A stretch of 30,527 nucleotides of DNA from CAVQNQ01 sp964427655 (GTDB lineage: Bacteria > Acidobacteriota > Terriglobia > Bryobacterales > Bryobacteraceae): assembly GCA_964427655.1 (NCBI GenBank), contig CAYRWE010000034.1, positions 1-30,527 of the forward strand, read 5' to 3'. The notes beneath the pieces were generated by a model, which was not told where the DNA came from, did not search any database, and saw nothing but the letters and a program-made list of their open reading frames with translations. Shown here one piece after another: positions 15,530 through 23,471 of the stretch. A program made the translations under genes and the position numbers. The first letter of the stretch is position 1; each line of letters starts with the position of its first letter.

Positions 15530-17380
15530 ATGCCAGTTTACCGCTCTCGAACCACCACCCACGGCCGCAATATGGCCGGCGCGCGCAGCCTCTGGCGCGC
15601 CACCGGGATGAAGGACGGCGATTTCGACAAGCCCATCATTGCCATCGCCAACTCGTTTACGCAATTCGTGCCCGGACACGTGCACCTCAAGGACCTGGGA
15701 CAACTGGTGGCGCGCGAGATCGAACGCGCCGGCGGAGTGGCCAAGGAGTTTAATACCATCGCCATAGACGATGGCATCGCCATGGGGCACGACGGCATGC
15801 TCTATAGCCTGCCCTCGCGCGACCTGATCGCCGATAGCGTCGAGTACATGTGCAACGCGCACTGCGCCGACGCCCTGGTGTGCATCTCCAACTGCGACAA
15901 GATCACGCCCGGCATGCTCATGGCCTCGCTGCGCCTGAACATTCCCACGATTTTCATTTCGGGCGGGCCCATGGAAGCGGGCAAGGTCAAGCAGGGCGAT
16001 ACGGTGCGCGCGGTGGATCTCATCGACGCCATGATCGTGGCCGGCGACCCGCGCGTCAGCGACGCGGAGACCGAGGAATTCGAGCGCTCAGCCTGCCCCA
16101 CCTGCGGCTCGTGCTCCGGCATGTTCACCGCCAATTCCATGAATTGCCTCATGGAGGCGCTGGGCCTGGCGCTGCCCGGAAACGGAACCGTAGTGGCCAC
16201 TCACGCCGACCGCAAAGAGCTGTTCCTCGAAGCCGGGCGGCGCATCGTGGATCTGGCTCGCCGCTACTACGAGCAGGGCGACGAAACGGCGCTGCCGCGC
16301 GGCATCGCCACCTTCGAGGCCTTCGAGAACGCCATGACGCTCGATATCGCCATGGGCGGTTCCACCAACACGGTGCTGCATCTTCTGGCGGCCGCCCAGG
16401 AAGGCGGCGTGCCCTTCACCATGCGCGATATCGACCGGCTCTCGCGGCGGGTGCCCAATATCTGTAAGGTGGCGCCCTCCTCGGCCACCGTCCACGTGGA
16501 AGACGTGCACCGCGCCGGGGGCGTCGTGGGCATCCTGGCGGAGTTGAGCCGCGGCGGCTTGCTGCACCGCGATGTGCATACAGTACATTCGGCCAGCATG
16601 GGCGAGGCGGTGGATCGCTGGGACGTGCTGAATACCCAGGACCCGGCCGTGACGCGCTTCTACTCCGCCGCGCCGGGCGGCGTCCGCACCACGGAGGCCT
16701 TCAGCCAGGAGGCGCGCTACCCCGGCCCGGATCTCGATCGCGAAAACGGCGCCGTCCGCGACATCGCACACGCCTATAGTCCCGATGGCGGCCTGGCCGT
16801 GCTCTACGGCAATATCGCCGAGGAAGGCTCCATCGTGAAGACCGCCGGCGTGGACGCGGCGCACCTGACCTTCACCGGTCCGGCGCGCATTTTCGAGAGC
16901 CAGGAAGAGGCCGTCGAAGGGATTCTGGGAGACCGCATCAAGCCCGGCGACGTGGTTGTGGTCCGTTACGAGGGTCCCAAGGGCGGGCCGGGTATGCAGG
17001 AGATGCTGTATCCCACCAGCTACCTGAAGTCCAAGGAATTGGGCAAGGTATGCGCGCTGGTGACCGACGGGCGTTTCTCGGGGGGCACTTCGGGACTCGC
17101 GGTCGGCCATGTTTCGCCGGAATCGGCGCAGGGCGGCGCGCTGGCTTTGGTTCAGGAGGGGGATCGCATCGAAATCGATATTCCCAGGCGCTCCATTCGC
17201 CTGTGCGCCACCGAGGCGGAACTGGCCAAACGGCGCGAGGCCATGCTGGCGCGCGGCGATGCCGCCTGGAAGCCGGCTACCCGCAAGCGCCAGGTGTCGG
17301 CCGCTCTGCGCGCGTATGCGGCGCTGGCGACCAGTGCGTCGCGTGGAGCGGTGCGCGATCTCAGCGTCATCGGCGGATAA
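15530..17380 (+). CDS. ilvD: Dihydroxy-acid dehydratase
   Basis: 616 residues, the length of E. coli IlvD. The enzyme dehydrates 2,3-dihydroxy-isovalerate and 2,3-dihydroxy-3-methylvalerate to the keto acid precursors of valine, leucine and isoleucine. Iron-sulfur and Mg2+ site motifs are intact: IDDGIAMGHDGM (residues 79-90), SNCDKITPGML (120-130, with C122 and K124) and CPTCGSCSGMFTANSMNCL (from C189, including C195). Conserved GGSTNTVLHL and RFSGGTSGLAVGHVSPE are also present. It follows the ExbB-like ORF by two bases and has no other ilv or leu genes beside it. A strong inverted repeat follows the stop at 17393-17441. Confidence 0.98.
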   Translation: MPVYRSRTTTHGRNMAGARSLWRATGMKDGDFDKPIIAIANSFTQFVPGHVHLKDLGQLVAREIERAGGVAKEFNTIAIDDGIAMGHDGMLYSLPSRDLIADSVEYMCNAHCADALVCISNCDKITPGMLMASLRLNIPTIFISGGPMEAGKVKQGDTVRAVDLIDAMIVAGDPRVSDAETEEFERSACPTCGSCSGMFTANSMNCLMEALGLALPGNGTVVATHADRKELFLEAGRRIVDLARRYYEQGDETALPRGIATFEAFENAMTLDIAMGGSTNTVLHLLAAAQEGGVPFTMRDIDRLSRRVPNICKVAPSSATVHVEDVHRAGGVVGILAELSRGGLLHRDVHTVHSASMGEAVDRWDVLNTQDPAVTRFYSAAPGGVRTTEAFSQEARYPGPDLDRENGAVRDIAHAYSPDGGLAVLYGNIAEEGSIVKTAGVDAAHLTFTGPARIFESQEEAVEGILGDRIKPGDVVVVRYEGPKGGPGMQEMLYPTSYLKSKELGKVCALVTDGRFSGGTSGLAVGHVSPESAQGGALALVQEGDRIEIDIPRRSIRLCATEAELAKRREAMLARGDAAWKPATRKRQVSAALRAYAALATSASRGAVRDLSVIGG

Positions 17381-17392
17381 AGCGTACCATCC

Positions 17393-17441
17393 GGGCAAGC
17401 TAAAGCATGCCCCACCTGGTGGGGCATGCTTTAGCTTGCCC
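17393..17441. repeat. Perfect 24-base inverted repeat, full palindromic copy of the dispersed repeat
   Basis: Arms at 17393-17416 and 17418-17441 are exact reverse complements separated by a single base. The left arm begins GGGCAAGCTAAAGC and the right arm ends GCTTTAGCTTGCCC. As RNA it would fold into a very stable hairpin. It sits 12 bases after the ilvD stop and could block transcription in both directions, but no T-run follows. Single-arm copies occur at 2947 and 9822, so this is a repeat family rather than just a local terminator. Confidence 0.92.
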
Positions 17442-17510
17442 AAATTCACATCCGTATCTCAGAACCCGCGTTTCATCCGATAAGTCTTTTGGTGCGAGCG
17501 TGCCGCTCCC

Positions 17511-17570
17511 AGAAGAGACCGCCGGTCTGGCCCGCGAGCCGGAGGCCAAGCTCACGGCGGTCTTCTTCTT
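17511..17570 (+). promoter_or_regulatory. Structured 5' leader hairpin upstream of cheR
   Basis: AGAAGAGACCGCCG (17511-17524) can pair with CGGCGGTCTTCTTCT (from 17556), with one bulge. Within the loop, TGGCC and GGCCA can form an inner stem. The right arm runs into a pyrimidine-rich tract. This could be a terminator or attenuator, or a structured leader of the cheR-cheB transcript. I could not match it to a known riboswitch class, including c-di-GMP types. Confidence 0.35.
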
Positions 17571-17598
17571 CCATAAGCGGTAGCCGCGCGGAAAACCA

Positions 17599-18450
17599 AT
17601 GGACACAGGCGAATCCACTCTCGAGCTGACCCCGAAGAGCTTCGACCGTTTAGCCCGCTATGTCACGAGCGAGCTGGGCATCAAAATGCCGGAATCGAAG
17701 CTCACCATGGTGCAGAGCCGGCTCTACCGGCGGGTTCGCGAACTGCGCCTGGAATCGCTCGAACAGTACAGCGAATATTTCTTCGCCTCCGCCAACGCGG
17801 AGGAGCGCGACCATTTCATCAACGCCATCACCACCAACAAGACCGATTTTTTTCGCGAGCCGCACCATTTCGAATTTCTGACCGGCACGGCTCTGCCCGC
17901 GCGGCTGAATCACGAGGGCCGTCGCCCGGAGCGCATCAAAGTGTGGTCGGCCGGGTGTTCCACAGGCGAGGAGCCGTACACGCTGGCGATGGTGCTGGAC
18001 CACTACGGGGAGACGCGATCCGGGTTCGATTTCGGCATCCTGGCGACCGATATTTCGACCCATGTGCTGGAGCATGCGCGGGACGGAATCTACCAGGCCG
18101 TGCTGGCCGCGCCCGTGCCGGCGGAGTTCAAGAAGAGGTACCTGCTGCGGAGCCGCGACCCATCCCGGCAGCAGGTGCGCATCGATCCGGGTCTGCGCCG
18201 CCGCGTGGAGTTCGAGCGGCTCAACTTCATGGACCGGAACTATGGCCTGCACGACCTTTTCGATTTCATCTTCTTCCGCAACGTGCTGATCTACTTCGAG
18301 AGGGCCACCCAGGAAACCGTGATCAACCGGATGTGCCGCAACCTGGCTCCCGGCGGATATCTTTTCGCCGGCCACTCGGAATCCCTGGCCGGCCTGGATG
18401 TCCCGCTCAGACAGATCGAAGCCGCGATTTTTCGCAAGCCGGCCGAATGA
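17599..18450 (+). CDS. cheR: Chemotaxis-type protein-glutamate O-methyltransferase CheR
   Basis: 283 residues. CheR methylates glutamates on chemoreceptors with S-adenosylmethionine. The N-terminal helical domain runs to about residue 75. TTNKTDFFREPHHF (78-91) and WSAGCSTGEEPYTLAM (116-131) are the conserved catalytic and SAM-binding blocks, followed by FGILATDIS, YLLRSRDPSRQQVRI and FFRNVLIYFE. The ATG at 17599 has GCGGAAAA upstream. cheB begins one base after the stop. No receptor, CheA or CheW is in the window, so the pair could serve a chemosensory array encoded elsewhere or a non-motility pathway. Confidence 0.95.
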   Translation: MDTGESTLELTPKSFDRLARYVTSELGIKMPESKLTMVQSRLYRRVRELRLESLEQYSEYFFASANAEERDHFINAITTNKTDFFREPHHFEFLTGTALPARLNHEGRRPERIKVWSAGCSTGEEPYTLAMVLDHYGETRSGFDFGILATDISTHVLEHARDGIYQAVLAAPVPAEFKKRYLLRSRDPSRQQVRIDPGLRRRVEFERLNFMDRNYGLHDLFDFIFFRNVLIYFERATQETVINRMCRNLAPGGYLFAGHSESLAGLDVPLRQIEAAIFRKPAE

Positions 18451-18451
18451 C

Positions 18452-19528
18452 ATGCAAACGCTCAAGAAAGTCCGTGTGCTGGTGGTGGACGATTCGGCGT
18501 TTGTGCGGCAGACGCTGAAGGAGATCCTCGAGAGCGATCCGCAGATCCAGGTGATCGCGGTGGCGCCGGACCCCTATGCGGCGGCCGAACGCATACGCGC
18601 CGAAGTGCCCGACGTCATCACTCTGGATATCGAGATGCCGCGCATGGATGGCCTGACCTTCATCGAGAAGATCATGAGCCAGCACCCCATACCGGTGGTC
18701 ATCTGCTCGAGCCTGGCCGGCAAGGGCTCGGATGTGGCTCTGGCGGCTCTCGAAAAGGGCGCTGTCGAGATCGTGGCCAAGCCACGGCTGGGGGTGCGCG
18801 AGTTCTTCGAAGAGTCGCGCATCAAGATCTGCGACATAGTGAAGTCCGCGGCGCACGCGCGGGTCGGGCACCGCCGCCCGGCGCCCGCCCTCAAGGTTAC
18901 CCCCAAGCTGACGGCCGACGCGGTCCTGCCCAAGTTCACCTCCCAGGCGATGATTCAAACCACCGAAAAGGTGGTGGCCATCGGCGCCTCCACGGGCGGA
19001 ACCGAGGCGCTGCGGGAGTTTCTGCAGGCCATGCCTCTCGACGCCCCCGGGACCGTCATCGTGCAGCACATGCCGGAAGAATTCACCGCCCGCTTCGCCG
19101 AGCGGCTCGACCAGATGTGCCGCATCACGGTCAAGGAGGCGGCCGACGGCGATTCGGTGATCCGGGGCCGGGCCCTGATCGCGCCGGGCAACAAGCACCT
19201 GCTGCTCAAGCGCAGCGGGGCGCGCTACTACGTGGAAATCCGCGAAGGCCCGCTGGTGAGCCGGCACAGGCCCTCGGTGGATGTCCTGTTTCGCTCCGCG
19301 GCACGCTATGGAGGCCGCAACGTGGTGGGCGTGATCATGACCGGGATGGGCGACGACGGCTCCAGGGGGATGCTCGAAATGAAGCAGGCCGGGGCCTTCA
19401 ATATCGCCCAGGACGAGGCCAGTTGCGTGGTCTTCGGGATGCCCGCGGAAGCCATCAAGCTGGAGGCCGTCGATCGCGTTCTCTCGCTCGCGCAGATTGC
19501 GCCGGAAGTCGTGCGGCTGTGCCGGTAA
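18452..19528 (+). CDS. cheB: Protein-glutamate methylesterase/deamidase CheB
   Basis: 358 residues from ATG 18452, one base after the cheR stop; the reading frame extends upstream but the family start MQTLKKVRVLVVDDSAFVRQ fits this ATG. The receiver domain shows the acidic pair D13/D14, phosphoacceptor D59 in TLDIEMPRMDGL, and K110 in VAKPRLG. The esterase domain has the triad S180 (IGASTGGTEAL), H206 (VQHMPEEFTARFAERL) and D302 (MTGMGDDGSRGM). All residues needed for a phosphorylation-controlled methylesterase are present. It acts opposite to CheR on receptors. Its stop lies seven bases from the end of the convergent HEAT-protein gene. Confidence 0.96.
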   Translation: MQTLKKVRVLVVDDSAFVRQTLKEILESDPQIQVIAVAPDPYAAAERIRAEVPDVITLDIEMPRMDGLTFIEKIMSQHPIPVVICSSLAGKGSDVALAALEKGAVEIVAKPRLGVREFFEESRIKICDIVKSAAHARVGHRRPAPALKVTPKLTADAVLPKFTSQAMIQTTEKVVAIGASTGGTEALREFLQAMPLDAPGTVIVQHMPEEFTARFAERLDQMCRITVKEAADGDSVIRGRALIAPGNKHLLLKRSGARYYVEIREGPLVSRHRPSVDVLFRSAARYGGRNVVGVIMTGMGDDGSRGMLEMKQAGAFNIAQDEASCVVFGMPAEAIKLEAVDRVLSLAQIAPEVVRLCR

Positions 19529-19535
19529 GGGCGGC

Positions 19536-20591
19536 TCAGTGGCGCCGCGAGGTTCGCCGGGGGACCGAGGCTTTCTGAATCACCGTCTCGCGGTCGCCTT
19601 TTTCCCAGTATTGGTGAATTTCTTCGTCCGGCACGCCCGCGATACGGCCCACCAGCAGAAAGGGAGGCAAGGCATAGCTGAGCGTCTTCCAGCGCGCCAT
19701 CTCGATTAGGGCCGGCAGGGCGCGTTGGCGCATCAAATCGAGCGCTCCGGGGTTGGGGGTTTCAGTCAGGTTAATGAGCGCTCGCACGGACTCCACGCGG
19801 TCGCTCAGCACCACCGAGTTCAGCAGGTCCACAAACCAGGTCGGCGGGATCGGAACGGCCTGCTGGGGATGCTTGGAATTGAAAACGGCGATGGCCGATA
19901 GCGAGCGCATGGCGTTGGCGCGCACGGTTTCATCGTCATCCTCGACGGCGTATTGCAGGTCGTCCACGATCTCCTGTTTGTGCGGCGCATAGCCGATTAC
20001 GGCGGCCGCGATGGCGCGCTGTTCCGGCTCGGAGCCGGTGCGGACAACCTCGCGCAAAAGCTCCAGGTGAGTTGCCGCAAAGCTGGCGAAGCGATCCTGG
20101 AAGGCGCGCGCCTGCGGGTCCGACATCATCGAGTGGCCGGCGGTCAAATCTTCGGCGGCGCTGCCCTGGATGGCCGCGTGCTGAACCGCATCCAGAAAAT
20201 CGTGATAGCTCGAAACCAGCTCGGGGGGAAGCACCGCGCTGCCGGCCGCCGGAGAGTGCAGGGAGGGATGCGGCGCGCCGCGCTCCTCGATCCCAACAAA
20301 TAAAAGGGCGTCGCGCCCCTCGCAGCAAACCGCTTCGACGCGCGCCAGAACTACGTCGGGAACGTCCTCGATGCTGTCCTCCAGGTCGCCCTTGGAAGGC
20401 GGGAGGCGGTCTCCGGGCCGGGCTTTGATGGCGGCCAGGATCTTTTCGGCCGAGACTTTGTGGAGACCGTAGAGGTTGATATCTCCGATCATCGGCACCT
20501 GCGCCGCGGCCGCCAGCGAAAGCGCCAGCCCTAAAGCCAAACCCTTGAGCACACTACTCTGATGCGCGCGAACGCGCGATTGTTCCGCCAT
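19536..20591 (-). CDS. Exported protein with POTRA-like and HEAT-like segments
   Basis: 351 residues from the ATG at 20591; the frame is open further upstream but that part overlaps the next gene and is not coding. The signal peptide is VLKGLALGLALSLAAAAQ. The segment INLYGLHKVSAEKILAAIKARPGDRLPPSKGDLEDSIEDVPDV looks like a POTRA-type fold, in which a 'G...V..E.I...I..R.G' pattern precedes a helix. The region about 180-310 contains helical repeats of HEAT type (AVEDDDETVRANAMRSLSAIA, SDRVESVRALINLTE, MRQRALPALIEMARW). No catalytic motif seen. It is the last gene of a minus-strand unit of three. A periplasmic scaffolding role is inference. It is the second HEAT-repeat exported/membrane protein in the window besides the anti-sigma fusion. 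Confidence 0.72.
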   Translation of the reverse strand: MAEQSRVRAHQSSVLKGLALGLALSLAAAAQVPMIGDINLYGLHKVSAEKILAAIKARPGDRLPPSKGDLEDSIEDVPDVVLARVEAVCCEGRDALLFVGIEERGAPHPSLHSPAAGSAVLPPELVSSYHDFLDAVQHAAIQGSAAEDLTAGHSMMSDPQARAFQDRFASFAATHLELLREVVRTGSEPEQRAIAAAVIGYAPHKQEIVDDLQYAVEDDDETVRANAMRSLSAIAVFNSKHPQQAVPIPPTWFVDLLNSVVLSDRVESVRALINLTETPNPGALDLMRQRALPALIEMARWKTLSYALPPFLLVGRIAGVPDEEIHQYWEKGDRETVIQKASVPRRTSRRH

Positions 20592-20596
20592 GGTGT

Positions 20597-21043
20597 TTAA
20601 ACCTGTCGCTGGGCCGCTGGCCCGATAACGGGGAGGATTACCTCTCTGCCCAGATATGTATTTCCGATCATGTAGACCCAAAACACCAGAAATGTCATGC
20701 CGATCGCCGTAGAGAGGTGCGCGACGAAGAAGATGCCCGCGAGATGGAAAGCCAGCGAAACAGCGCTGAAAACAAACCAGATCGCTACCCAAGACACACC
20801 CAAAAAGATAGACTGGTGGGCGTGGAAGCGGATCTTCGGGTGGCGATCGTAGGGCCCCCAGGCCAGGAACAGCGCGCCCCCTGCAACCAAGGCCAGATAG
20901 CACAGCGCGGCGGCGACGTTGGCGGCCTGCTCGGAAATGACCGGAGTGGGCGATGCGGCAGTCCCGCCGCATATGGGACAGACGCTCGCGTCAATCGAAG
21001 AACCACAATATGCGCAAAGAGGCATAGTCGATTTGGTTGTCAT
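20597..21043 (-). CDS. Zinc-ribbon membrane protein (DUF4870/Tic20-like topology)
   Basis: 148 residues. The N-terminus has a zinc-ribbon of two CxxC pairs, C10-x2-C13 and C22-x2-C25 (LCAYCGSSIDASVCPICGG). A membrane domain of three to four helices follows: VAAALCYLALVAGGALFLAWG, SIFLGVSWVAIWFVFSAVSLAFHLAGIFF and TAIGMTFLVFWVYMIG. The loop DRHPKIRFHAHQSIFLG is typical of the DUF4870-like small membrane proteins in which 'F-H-A-x-Q' lies before the second helix. The gene lies 20 bases after the 52-residue ORF and 5 bases before the HEAT-protein start, so the three are likely one transcript. Function unknown. Confidence 0.8.
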   Translation of the reverse strand: MTTKSTMPLCAYCGSSIDASVCPICGGTAASPTPVISEQAANVAAALCYLALVAGGALFLAWGPYDRHPKIRFHAHQSIFLGVSWVAIWFVFSAVSLAFHLAGIFFVAHLSTAIGMTFLVFWVYMIGNTYLGREVILPVIGPAAQRQV

Positions 21044-21063
21044 GGGCTGGCGCTTCGTCCCGC

Positions 21064-21222
21064 TCAGCGGCCCGGAGTGCCCAGCCAGATCAGTGGGATC
21101 ACCGCGCCAATGATGGCACCGACGATCAGGGCCGGGTTTCCGGCGCCCAGAAACGAAACCAGCAGACCGGCCAGCGAGCCGATCCCCGCGCCAACTATCG
21201 CAAGCATAACCCGTTTGCCCAT
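21064..21222 (-). CDS. 52-residue glycine-zipper membrane protein
   Basis: A small gene of 52 residues, MGKRVMLAIVGAGIGSLAGL at its start. Two hydrophobic helices are spaced by Gly/Ala (AIVGAGIGSLAGLLVSFLGAG and ALIVGAIIGAVIPLIWLG), with GxxxG-like packing motifs and a short GTPGR tail. On the minus strand, TTAGGAG lies upstream but 13 or more bases from the ATG, so initiation may be weak. It directly precedes the zinc-ribbon gene by 20 bases and is followed by the HEAT-protein gene in the same unit. No family recognised. Codon third positions are GC-rich as in neighbouring genes. Confidence 0.6.
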   Translation of the reverse strand: MGKRVMLAIVGAGIGSLAGLLVSFLGAGNPALIVGAIIGAVIPLIWLGTPGR

Positions 21223-21288
21223 AACGAAAGTGCTACTCCTAACATACCAGTCCGGACGGGCCGCGTCGGGCCGCGGGATGCCGAGACC

Positions 21289-23448
21289 ATGACTCGGCGC
21301 GGGTTCCTATTGCCGGCTGCCGCCCTGCTGGCCCGCCCGGCCGGGGCGCAACTGACCTTTCCGGGAGTGGCTTACCGCGATTACCACGATATTCTGCCGG
21401 ATTATCTAGCCGGGTTGGCCGCGCGGGCCGGACAGGCGCGCCGGCGGGAACTCGACAAGCTCACTTCGGCCGAGGCCATTCGGCTGCGCCAGAAGTGGGT
21501 GCGCGATACCTTGTGGCGCTTGATTGGAGGCGAACCCGCGCGCACGCCGCTAAACGCCCGGACGACCGGATCTCTCCAGCGCGAGGGCTACCGGATCGAG
21601 AAGCTGGTTTACGAGAGCCGGCCGCGCTTCTTCGTCACGGCCCTGCTGTATGTTCCCACGGCTCGACGCCCGCCTTATCCCGCAGTGCTGTTTCAAGCTG
21701 GCCACGTGGACCAGGGAAAGGCTTACGAGCCGTATCAGCGCTGCTGCCAGGCGCTCGCCAAACGGGGGTTCCTGGTGCTGGCGTTCGACCCCATGGGGCA
21801 GGGTGAGCGCCTCTATTATCCCGATGAGTCCGGGACGCATAGCCGCCTGCCCTCGGCGGATAAGGCTCACGAGATTCCCGGCCGCCAACTTCTGCTAGTG
21901 GGCTACACAGCCACGCGCTTGCTGCTTTGGGACGCGGTGCGCAGCCTGGATTATCTGGCGGCCCATCCGCTGGCCGATGCGAAGCGCCTGGCTTCGGCCG
22001 GCCATTCGGGCGGCGGCACGCTGACCATGCTGCTGGCGGCCGCGGACCCGCGCTTGGCCGCCGCCGCAGTGCTGAACGGCAATACCGAGAACTTCGCCTG
22101 CGACAATTTCCTGCCGCCCGGCTCGACCGACGATGCCGAGCAGAACTTCGTCGCCGGCGCCGCGGCCGGGTTCGACCGATGGGATCTGCTGCACGCCTTC
22201 GCTCCGCGGCCGCTGCTGATCCGGGTGAGCGATCTGGATGCAGCGGCGGTCTATTCCCCGAACTACCTGGCGAGCGGCTGGCAGGAATTCCAGCGCTTGC
22301 GCGGAGTCTATGCGACGCTGGGCGCCGCCGGCCGACTGGAATGGAGCGACACGCCGCTTCCGCACGATCTGGCCGAGGATAGCCGACTGGCCGTTTGTAA
22401 CTGGCTGGCGCGGCAGCTACAACCCGGCGCGGCGCCGCTCAACATCGAGCCGCCCACCGCTGCCGAACCGGAGGCGGCGCTGCGCGTTATCCAGGAAGGC
22501 AGCACCCAGCTCGGCGCGAAGAGCCAGGGCGGTAGTGAAGAGACTCCGCTGAGCCTGGCGCGGGCCGCATTGGCCTCGGCAAGCGCCCCGGCCGGCGGCG
22601 AGGCGAACGCGAGTCCGGTGGCAATTCTGAAGCGCTTGCTGCGGTTGGACCCACCTTCTCAGGCCGCGGGATTTGCCGTGCTGCGGCAGGCCGCCTGGAA
22701 GGATATCGACATTCAGGCCGTGGAACTTGAGTCCACGCCGGGAGTCCGGCTGCCGGCCTGGCTCTATCTTCCGCGCGCGGAGCGTGCCCAGTCCGGGATT
22801 ACGATTCTGGTCCTCGACCCGGCCGGCCGGGATGTTCACGGCCAGGAGGGCGATCTATACGCCAGCCTGGCGGCGCGCGGTTTCGCGGTTTGCGCCGCGG
22901 ACATTCGCGGCATCGGCGACCTCACGCCCCGTATGGGCCGCGGGAATCCGCGTTACGCGCGGGACCATGCGCTCGAAGACGCCTACGCCTGGGCTTCGCA
23001 GATTTTAGGGCGCCCCCTGGCCGGGCAACGAACCGCCGATATCCTGGCGCTGGCCGCGGCCCTGCGCAGGCATCCCTCGACGGCCGGCCGGAGGCTGCGG
23101 CTGGCGGCTACCGGGCGGCTCACCATCCCGGCCCTGTTCGCCGCCGCGCTCGATGCGCGCATCGACGAGCTGTATCTCAGCGGCCCGCTGGTTTCCTATC
23201 GCAGCATCCTCGATGTGGAGCAGTACAACGCGGCCTTCGCCAATTTCATCTGGGAGATCCTGCGATTCACCGACCTGGCGGAGATCGCCGCTGCGATCGG
23301 GCGGCGGCAGGTGGTGCTGGCGGGCGCTGTGGATGCCGCCGGCGAGCCGTTGGACGCCGCCGAGGTGCGCGCGGTCTACAAGGCGGATAATATCCAGGTA
23401 CGGCCGAAACGCGCCTGGGATGAAGCGGCTCTCGGGGCAAGGGAGTGA
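21289..23448 (+). CDS. Tat-exported tandem alpha/beta-hydrolase (acetyl xylan esterase / S9-like)
   Basis: 719 residues from ATG 21289; the open frame extends upstream but MTRRGFLLPAAALLARPAGA is a twin-arginine-type signal peptide and marks the real start. The first hydrolase domain (about 90-380) has the nucleophile elbow SAGHSGGGT with Ser240, a likely acid at D315 or D317 (IRVSDLDA) and His359 (PLPHDLAED), with the canonical AFDPMGQGER strand before the elbow. A linker of about 70 residues leads to a second hydrolase-like domain (about 475-700): DPAGRDVHGQEG, FAVCAADIRGIGD. Its elbow position reads AATGRLTIPAL, so the serine is lost. Proteins of this type are often annotated as acetylxylan esterase or peptidase S9 in Acidobacteria; the substrate is unknown. 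It is divergent from the 21222 operon. Confidence 0.78.
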   Translation: MTRRGFLLPAAALLARPAGAQLTFPGVAYRDYHDILPDYLAGLAARAGQARRRELDKLTSAEAIRLRQKWVRDTLWRLIGGEPARTPLNARTTGSLQREGYRIEKLVYESRPRFFVTALLYVPTARRPPYPAVLFQAGHVDQGKAYEPYQRCCQALAKRGFLVLAFDPMGQGERLYYPDESGTHSRLPSADKAHEIPGRQLLLVGYTATRLLLWDAVRSLDYLAAHPLADAKRLASAGHSGGGTLTMLLAAADPRLAAAAVLNGNTENFACDNFLPPGSTDDAEQNFVAGAAAGFDRWDLLHAFAPRPLLIRVSDLDAAAVYSPNYLASGWQEFQRLRGVYATLGAAGRLEWSDTPLPHDLAEDSRLAVCNWLARQLQPGAAPLNIEPPTAAEPEAALRVIQEGSTQLGAKSQGGSEETPLSLARAALASASAPAGGEANASPVAILKRLLRLDPPSQAAGFAVLRQAAWKDIDIQAVELESTPGVRLPAWLYLPRAERAQSGITILVLDPAGRDVHGQEGDLYASLAARGFAVCAADIRGIGDLTPRMGRGNPRYARDHALEDAYAWASQILGRPLAGQRTADILALAAALRRHPSTAGRRLRLAATGRLTIPALFAAALDARIDELYLSGPLVSYRSILDVEQYNAAFANFIWEILRFTDLAEIAAAIGRRQVVLAGAVDAAGEPLDAAEVRAVYKADNIQVRPKRAWDEAALGARE

Positions 23449-23471
23449 AGACCGGGCGCGTGCCGCGGCGA

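Noticed and set aside
16088..17449. Minus-strand frame opposite ilvD that ends in the palindrome
   Set aside because: Its N-terminal peptide comes only from the repeat sequence, which often produces spurious ORFs; ilvD is certain.
20592..20972. Upstream extension of the HEAT-protein frame
   Set aside because: It overlaps the zinc-ribbon gene in another frame, and a clean signal peptide starts at 20591.
21037..21288. Upstream extension of the tandem hydrolase frame
   Set aside because: It covers the divergent 52-residue gene and puts about 84 polar residues before a complete Tat signal peptide.
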